Source: JAAYCI01 sp964550985 (lineage in GTDB: Bacteria; Bacillota; Clostridia; Oscillospirales; Ruminococcaceae). Taken from it: DNA of 9,161 nucleotides. Shown piece after piece: positions 4,917-9,161 of the stretch. The notes under the pieces were generated by a model. That model was given only the letters and a program-made list of their open reading frames with translations, did no database searches and was not told the origin of the DNA. The DNA is taken from positions 1-9,161 of the forward strand of contig CAZKBM010000098.1 in the NCBI GenBank assembly GCA_964550985.1, read 5' to 3'. Both the position numbers and the translations under genes were made by a program. Within the stretch, counting starts at the first letter, position 1, and each line of letters begins with the position of its first letter.

Positions 4917-5804
4917 ATGAAGAAATTCCTCCGTTTTCTGCTGGCCCCTGCCCTTGCCGCCAGCCTGCTTTTTAGCGGCTGTAGCACTGCGGCCTCCTCG
5001 TCCCCATCCGCCCTTGGCGCTGCTTCCAGCGCTGGCAGCGCCGCCTCTACGGCTGCAAGCAAAGGCGAGGCCGCTTCCTCCGCCGGTAAGGAACCTGTGG
5101 TGCTCACCCTGGCGGCCGCCGCCAGCTTAGAGGATATTTTTGAAACTGAACTGATTCCCGCCTTTGAAAAGCAATACCCCTGGGTTAGCATAACCGGCAG
5201 CTACGCCAGCAGCGGCAGCCTGCAAACCCAAATTGAAGAGGGCCTAGCCGCCGATATCTTCATGAGCGCAGCCAAAAAACAGATGGACGCCCTAGTGGCT
5301 GAAGGGCTGATGGACAAAGACAGTGTGGTGGAACTTTTACAAAACGAAATCGTCCTCATCTTACCGGCGGGTTCACCCCTTTCCATCACATCGTTTGAGG
5401 AGATTGGCAAGGCCGCCTCTATCGCCATGGGCGACCCCGAGAGTGTGCCGGTGGGGCAGTACGCAAAAGAGGCCCTTGAAAACCTGGGGCTTTGGGAGGA
5501 GATACAGCCCAAACTCTCGCTTGGCACAGACGTGACCCAGGTGCTAAACTGGGTGGCCGAGGGCAGCGCCGAGGCGGGCATTGTTTACGCCACCGATGCA
5601 AAGCAGATGCCCGATAAAGTGACCGTAGCGGCCAGCGCCCCTTCGGGCAGCCTTGCCGCCCCCGTTGTTTACCCCGTGGCCACCAGTGTTCTGCCCGAAG
5701 CTTCCAAGTACGAAGAAGCCCTGCTGTTTTTGCGGTTTTTACAAAGCCCCGAGGCCATGAGCGCCTTTGAGGCCAAGGGCTTTACCCCGCTTACCACGCC
5801 CTAG
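4917..5804 (+). CDS. modA: Molybdate-binding lipoprotein of the ABC importer
   Basis: This 295-residue extracellular lipoprotein captures molybdate (or tungstate) and delivers it to ModBC. Residues 1-21 are a lipoprotein signal peptide with the lipobox LFSGC, so Cys22 would be lipidated and anchor the protein outside the membrane. Residues 23-58 are a Ser/Ala-rich linker. The binding domain starts at about 60 and shows AAAASLEDIF (66-75), the oxyanion-binding YASSGSLQTQIEEG region from 96 with serines 98-99, ADIFMSA, GDPESVPVGQYAKEAL and AGIVYATDA, all typical of ModA. The start at 4917 is chosen because the signal peptide begins there and AGGAG lies ten bases upstream; the open frame reaching back to 4815 adds 34 residues in front of the signal peptide and is rejected. 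Preference for molybdate over tungstate cannot be told from sequence alone. Confidence 0.95.
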   Translation: MKKFLRFLLAPALAASLLFSGCSTAASSSPSALGAASSAGSAASTAASKGEAASSAGKEPVVLTLAAAASLEDIFETELIPAFEKQYPWVSITGSYASSGSLQTQIEEGLAADIFMSAAKKQMDALVAEGLMDKDSVVELLQNEIVLILPAGSPLSITSFEEIGKAASIAMGDPESVPVGQYAKEALENLGLWEEIQPKLSLGTDVTQVLNWVAEGSAEAGIVYATDAKQMPDKVTVAASAPSGSLAAPVVYPVATSVLPEASKYEEALLFLRFLQSPEAMSAFEAKGFTPLTTP

Positions 5805-5843
5805 CCCGCCTTTTAGCCAACTACCCCCCACGGGAGGCCCTGC

Positions 5844-6530
5844 ATGGATCTTTCTGCCGTTTGGATATCCCTGAAAACCGCCACTCTTTCCATCGTCATC
5901 ACCTTTTTTTTGGGCCTTTTAGCCGCCCACCTGGTGGTAAATATGCGGCGGGAAAAAGCCAAAATGGTGGTGGACGGCCTATTGACGCTGCCGCTGGTAC
6001 TGCCCCCCACCGTGGCCGGGTTCTTTTTGCTTTACCTCTTTGGGGTAAAGCGGCCCATTGGCCAGTTTTTGCTGGAGGTGCTGGGGGTAAAACTGGTGTT
6101 CACCTGGTGGGCCACCGTGCTGGCGGCCGTGGTGGTCTCGTTTCCGCTGATGTACCGCAGCGCGCGCGGCGCCTTTGAGCAGGTAAACCCGGATTTATTA
6201 TCCGCAGCGCGCACCCTTGGTATGCCCGAATGGAAGATTTTTTGGAAGCTTACCCTGCCTCTGGCCCTGCCGGGTGTGGCCGCCGGGGGCATTTTGGCCT
6301 TTGCCCGCGCCCTGGGCGAATTTGGGGCCACCATTATGATAGCGGGCAACATAGCCGGGCAAACCCGCACCCTGCCCCTGGCCGTTTATTCGGCTGTGGC
6401 AGGGGGAAACATGGAAAGCGCCTATGAATACGTGCTGATTTTGGCGGGCATCTCCTTCTTGGCGGTGCTGGGCATGAACTGGTTCACCGCGCACAGCCGC
6501 CGCTTTATGCGTAAGGAGGGCGGCCGATGA
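5844..6530 (+). CDS. modB: Molybdate ABC transporter permease
   Basis: This 228-residue inner-membrane permease forms a homodimeric channel for molybdate with ModC. It has about five or six hydrophobic segments, starting near 11-31, 45-66, 86-104, 143-155 and 195-214. The cytoplasmic EAA coupling loop that contacts the ATPase is clear: AARTLGMPEWKIFWKLTLPL begins at residue 121 and runs on into ALPG (141-144). It is followed by GEFGATIMIAGNIAGQTRTL (158-177), a strongly conserved ModB stretch. Length is normal for the family. The ATG follows GGGAGG by six bases, 39 bases after modA. Its stop codon overlaps the modC start (ATGA), indicating coupled translation. CysT/CysW-type sulfate permeases are related, but the neighbours fix the molybdate assignment. 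Confidence 0.95.
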   Translation: MDLSAVWISLKTATLSIVITFFLGLLAAHLVVNMRREKAKMVVDGLLTLPLVLPPTVAGFFLLYLFGVKRPIGQFLLEVLGVKLVFTWWATVLAAVVVSFPLMYRSARGAFEQVNPDLLSAARTLGMPEWKIFWKLTLPLALPGVAAGGILAFARALGEFGATIMIAGNIAGQTRTLPLAVYSAVAGGNMESAYEYVLILAGISFLAVLGMNWFTAHSRRFMRKEGGR

Positions 6531-7558
6531 GCCTAGAAGTGGATATTCAAAAAAGATACCGGGGCTTTTCCCTCTCGGTACGTTTTTCTTCAAACGGGGC
6601 CCCGCTGGGCATTTTGGGGGCTTCGGGCAGTGGCAAAAGCATCACCTTAAAATGTATTGCGGGTATTTTAAGCGCCGATGCCGGGCGCATTGTGCTAAAC
6701 GGGCGGGTGCTGTTCGATTCCGCAAGAAAAATCAACCTGAAGCCCCAGCAGCGCCGCATCGGCTACCTATTTCAAAACTACGCGCTATTCCCCAACATGA
6801 CAGTGGCGGAAAATTTGCTTTGCGCCCTGCCCGGCCAAAGGGCAGCAAAGCAGAGGGCCCTTGGCCCGCTGCTTTGCCGCTACCGGCTGCAGGGCCTGGA
6901 ACACCGCTACCCGGCCCAGCTTTCGGGCGGGCAGCAGCAGCGGGTGGCCCTGGCCCGCATTTTGGCCTATGAGCCCGAAGCCCTGCTGCTGGACGAGCCC
7001 TTTTCGGCCCTGGACAGCCACCTGAAAGAGACCTTGCAGCTTGAGATGATGGAGCATTTGCAGGACTATGCGGGCGACGCCGTAATGGTAACGCACAGCC
7101 GCGACGAGGTGTATAAACTGAGCCAAAACCTGCTGTTTTTGGAAAACGGACACAGCCTTGCCTATGGCGGAACGAGGGAGATGTTCCAAAACCCCGGCGT
7201 TTTGGCCGCCGCCCGCCTAACGGGCTGCAAAAATTTTTCCCGCGCCGCCCCAGCGGGCAAAAACGCCGTACACGCCCTGGACTGGGGCCTAACCCTGCCC
7301 ATGGCTGCCCCCCTGCCGCAGGGCCTTAGCCACATTGGGGTACGGGCCCACTACTTACACCCCTGCACGGCTGCCTACCCCGGCGCTATAGCGGTAAAAA
7401 CCTTAAAAACCGTAGAGAGCCCGTTTGAGTGGAACATTCTGCTGGCCTGTAGGGATACCGGGGCCCACCTGTGGTGGAAGGTGCCCAAAGAGGAGTTGCC
7501 GGACGAATTACCACAATATTTGGCCGTGGCCGCCGAGGATATACTACCACTGACATAA
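6527..7558 (+). CDS. modC: Molybdate ABC transporter ATP-binding protein
   Basis: This 343-residue cytoplasmic ATPase powers the importer. All ABC motifs are intact: Walker A GASGSGKS (31-38), Q-loop with Gln83 in LFQNYALFPN, signature LSGGQ (132-136), Walker B ALLLDE (152-157), D-loop SALD (160-163) and switch His190. Residues from about 230 to the end form a C-terminal regulatory domain. It contains IGVRAHYLHP and a VESPFEWN segment like the TOBE domains of related importers, but I do not see a clear duplicated Mop-type oxyanion-binding repeat, so feedback inhibition by molybdate is uncertain. An AGGAGG site precedes the start inside the end of modB. The modC stop lies 19 bases before moaC, tying uptake to cofactor synthesis. 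Confidence 0.95.
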   Translation: MSLEVDIQKRYRGFSLSVRFSSNGAPLGILGASGSGKSITLKCIAGILSADAGRIVLNGRVLFDSARKINLKPQQRRIGYLFQNYALFPNMTVAENLLCALPGQRAAKQRALGPLLCRYRLQGLEHRYPAQLSGGQQQRVALARILAYEPEALLLDEPFSALDSHLKETLQLEMMEHLQDYAGDAVMVTHSRDEVYKLSQNLLFLENGHSLAYGGTREMFQNPGVLAAARLTGCKNFSRAAPAGKNAVHALDWGLTLPMAAPLPQGLSHIGVRAHYLHPCTAAYPGAIAVKTLKTVESPFEWNILLACRDTGAHLWWKVPKEELPDELPQYLAVAAEDILPLT

Positions 7559-7577
7559 GAAGGGAGCTTGCCAACAC

Positions 7578-8072
7578 TTGGAGAGACAATTGAGCCATTT
7601 TGACGAGGCCGGAAACGCCGTAATGGTGGATGTTTCGGCCAAGGCTGAAACCAGCCGCACCGCCACCGCAAGGGGGCATATCACCTTGAACGAGGCCGCC
7701 TATGCGGCCCTGCGGGCGGGCAGTATAAAAAAAGGGGACGTGCTTGGCATTGCGCGGGTTGCGGGGCTGATGGGCTTAAAGCGCACGGCCGAACTCATCC
7801 CCCTCTGCCACCCCATCAGCACCGAAAAAGCCGCCATAGAGTTTGAACTTTGCGATGAAAAGCGCCGGGTGACGGTGCTTTGCACCGTGCGGGCCCACGG
7901 CAAAACGGGCGTTGAGATGGAGGCCCTTTGCGGGGCGCAAATTGCCCTGCTTACCATTTACGATATGTGCAAAGCCCTGGATAAAGGCATGGAGATTGGC
8001 GGCGTTTGCCTGCTTGAAAAACGGGGCGGCAAAAGCGGCCATTACCTGCGAAGTGAGGCGGAAAATATATGA
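7578..8072 (+). CDS. moaC: Cyclic pyranopterin monophosphate synthase (TTG start)
   Basis: MoaC converts the MoaA product 3',8-cyclo-GTP into cyclic pyranopterin monophosphate, the first stable molybdopterin intermediate, as a cytoplasmic hexamer. The 164 residues show MVDVSAKAET (16-25), LIPLCHP (73-79), KTGVEMEAL (109-117) and TIYDMCKAL (126-134). The catalytic set matches E. coli MoaC with a constant offset of one: Lys52, His78, Glu113, Glu115, Asp129, Lys132. No ATG is available at the 5' end. TTG at 7578 gives an N-terminus that aligns with the E. coli protein, with GGGAG upstream at a long spacing of about 11. A second in-frame TTG at 7590 has GGAGAG closer and would give a protein four residues shorter. 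The stop overlaps the moaA start (ATGA). Identity is certain; the start is less so. Confidence 0.96.
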   Translation: MERQLSHFDEAGNAVMVDVSAKAETSRTATARGHITLNEAAYAALRAGSIKKGDVLGIARVAGLMGLKRTAELIPLCHPISTEKAAIEFELCDEKRRVTVLCTVRAHGKTGVEMEALCGAQIALLTIYDMCKALDKGMEIGGVCLLEKRGGKSGHYLRSEAENI

Positions 8073-9067
8073 AAGATTCCTTCGGGCGCAGCCTCACCTA
8101 TTTTCGCATCTCGGTAACCGACCGCTGCAACCTGCGCTGCCGCTACTGTATGCCCGAGGAGGGCATTGAGGCCATACCCCATGAGGAAATTTTGCGCTAT
8201 GGCGAAATTGAACGGGTGGCGCGCATTATGGCGGGCGAAGGGGCCAGCCGCCTGCGCCTTACGGGGGGCGAGCCTTTGGTGCGCCGCAACCTGCCCGCTT
8301 TGGCGGCCCGCCTAAAGGCCCTGCCGGGCATTGGGTATTTGGGGCTTACCACAAACGGCCTGCTGCTGGCCCCCCAGGCGGCCGAACTCTGCCGCGCCGG
8401 GGTGGACGGCATCAACTTGAGCCTGGACACCCTGGACCGCGAACGTTTTGCGGCCATCACCCGGCGGGACGCGCTGCCCAAGGTGTGGGAGGGGCTACAG
8501 GCCGCCTTGGGCCAGCCCTTTAAAAACATAAAAATCAACTGTGTGCTGGCCCCCAGCAGCCTAAAGGCGGACTGGATGGGGGTTGTGGCCTTGGCCAAAG
8601 AATACCCTTTGGACGTGCGGTTGATTGAGTGGATGCCCATGGCCGGGGAAGCGCCCCAAAACGATGTTGGCATAGATACAGCCAAAACGGCCATTGAGGC
8701 TGTGTACGGCCCCTTAAGCCCGCTGGAGGGCGACGCGGGCGCAGGGCCGGCTTTGTACTTCGGGGCAAAAGGCTTTACAGGGCGGCTGGGGTTTATTCCC
8801 GCCATGAGCCACCAGTTTTGCGGCGGCTGCAACCGGCTGCGCCTAACGGCCAGCGGCCACCTGAAACTATGCCTGTTTTATGGCCGCGGCCTGCCCCTAA
8901 AGCCCCTATTGCGGGGCGGGGCCAGCGATGCAGAAATTGCGGCGGCCATTCGGCAAGCTGTACAAAATAAACCCGAAAAGCACAGCGGCCAGGTGGTAAG
9001 CGCACAGGAGGACCCCTTTGCCGAAGCCTTTGACCGCCCCTGTGGAATGTACCGGATTGGAGGATAG
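8069..9067 (+). CDS. moaA: GTP 3',8-cyclase, radical SAM enzyme
   Basis: MoaA uses S-adenosylmethionine and two 4Fe-4S clusters to rearrange GTP to 3',8-cyclo-GTP, the first step of molybdenum cofactor synthesis, in the cytoplasm. At 332 residues it is full length. The N-terminal radical-SAM cluster motif CNLRCRYC has Cys20, Cys24 and Cys27; GGEP (66-69) binds SAM; INLSLDTLD (115-123) is the next barrel motif. The second, GTP-binding cluster uses Cys251, Cys254 and Cys268 in CGGCNRLRLTASGHLKLC. The essential C-terminal Gly-Gly (331-332) is present. The start overlaps the moaC stop by ATGA, and the final GGA-GGA codons also act as the ribosome binding site of the next gene. The enzyme is oxygen-sensitive as a family, consistent with an anaerobe. 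Confidence 0.97.
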   Translation: MKDSFGRSLTYFRISVTDRCNLRCRYCMPEEGIEAIPHEEILRYGEIERVARIMAGEGASRLRLTGGEPLVRRNLPALAARLKALPGIGYLGLTTNGLLLAPQAAELCRAGVDGINLSLDTLDRERFAAITRRDALPKVWEGLQAALGQPFKNIKINCVLAPSSLKADWMGVVALAKEYPLDVRLIEWMPMAGEAPQNDVGIDTAKTAIEAVYGPLSPLEGDAGAGPALYFGAKGFTGRLGFIPAMSHQFCGGCNRLRLTASGHLKLCLFYGRGLPLKPLLRGGASDAEIAAAIRQAVQNKPEKHSGQVVSAQEDPFAEAFDRPCGMYRIGG

Positions 9068-9069
9068 AC

Positions 9070-9161
9070 ATGCCAGATACAAAAGGAACCGTAGTGGCCG
9101 TATGCCTGAGTGAGAAAAAGGGCACCGCCAAACAGGCATACGGCCACTACGGTTCCTTTTG
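9070..9161 (+). CDS. MOSC-domain protein, N-terminal fragment (end corrupted by inverted repeat)
   Basis: Thirty codons are visible before the window ends. The first 22 residues include GTVVAVCLSEKKGTAKQ, which resembles the start of clostridial MOSC-domain proteins placed after moaA. MOSC proteins are related to the sulfurase C-terminal domain and are thought to handle molybdenum cofactor or its sulfur. GGAGG lies six bases before the ATG, inside the last codons of moaA, so the genes are coupled. From residue 22 on, the sequence is the exact reverse complement of the gene's own bases 9080-9108, and the residues AYGHYGSF do not continue the family pattern. The true coding sequence is therefore probably known only to about 9132. 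The family call rests on a short stretch and on context. Confidence 0.65.
   Translation, partial: MPDTKGTVVAVCLSEKKGTAKQAYGHYGSF
9080..9161. repeat. Perfect 29-base inverted repeat at the window end
   Basis: Bases 9080-9108 and 9133-9161 are exact reverse complements over all 29 positions, separated by 24 bases. The first arm codes for a plausible MOSC N-terminus; the second ends on the last base of the window and does not make family-like protein. The arm may continue past the edge. A fold-back artefact at a contig end is the simplest explanation. Confidence 0.97.

Noticed and set aside
8197..8832. 211-codon open frame antisense to moaA
   Set aside because: It is Ser/Pro/Arg-rich shadow sequence with no recognisable motif, opposite a complete radical-SAM enzyme.

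Overview
The window looks like part of the chromosome of a GC-rich member of the Clostridia (Firmicutes), probably near the Oscillospirales. The evidence is: groES-groEL preceded by a sigma-A promoter and a CIRCE operator; strong GGAGG-type ribosome binding sites; a VanZ-family protein; a diacylglycerol-kinase-family lipid kinase; and a clostridial-style molybdenum gene cluster. The lineage is inferred from gene content and style, not from a search. The first base lies inside groEL and the last lies inside a MOSC-domain gene, so both ends are truncated. No stretch longer than about 300 bases lacks a gene. I saw no tRNA, rRNA, CRISPR array, transposase or phage gene.

Left half (1-3513, all minus strand). 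Reading in the direction of transcription from the divergent promoter region: a two-module Lar-like zinc-ribbon protein; an unrecognised 119-residue protein; a VanZ-family membrane protein; a small cupin; a YegS/DagK-type lipid kinase that abuts the cupin with no spacer; then the separately promoted heat-shock unit, groES followed by the first 95 codons of groEL. The groES promoter (TTGATT, 17 bases, TAAAAT) and its CIRCE element are clear.

Centre (3514-3726) is a divergent regulatory region. A minus-strand promoter serves the zinc-ribbon gene. A near-consensus plus-strand promoter (TTGCAA, 17 bases, TATAAT) serves the molybdenum genes. Between and around them lie a GC palindrome and two inverted repeats that could be operators.

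Right half (3727-9161, all plus strand) is a molybdenum uptake and cofactor operon: a MoeA/CinA-fold molybdopterin-binding protein with a four-cysteine tail, then modA, modB, modC, moaC, moaA and the start of a MOSC-domain gene. ModABC would import molybdate (tungstate cannot be excluded). MoaA and MoaC make cyclic pyranopterin monophosphate from GTP. The MoeA-like and MOSC proteins would act later, on molybdopterin, metal insertion or sulfur handling. modB/modC and moaC/moaA overlap by ATGA, and moaA/MOSC are 2 bases apart, so most of the set is probably co-transcribed and translationally coupled. A 164-base gap before modA is the one place for extra control.

The most striking non-gene signal is a perfect 29-base inverted repeat ending exactly on the last base. 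It breaks the MOSC reading frame away from its family sequence and is most simply explained as an assembly or amplification fold-back at a contig end. Apart from that the window is largely conventional. The better biological leads are the cysteine-tailed MoeA-like protein with its symmetric promoter region, and the duplicated Lar-like zinc ribbon.
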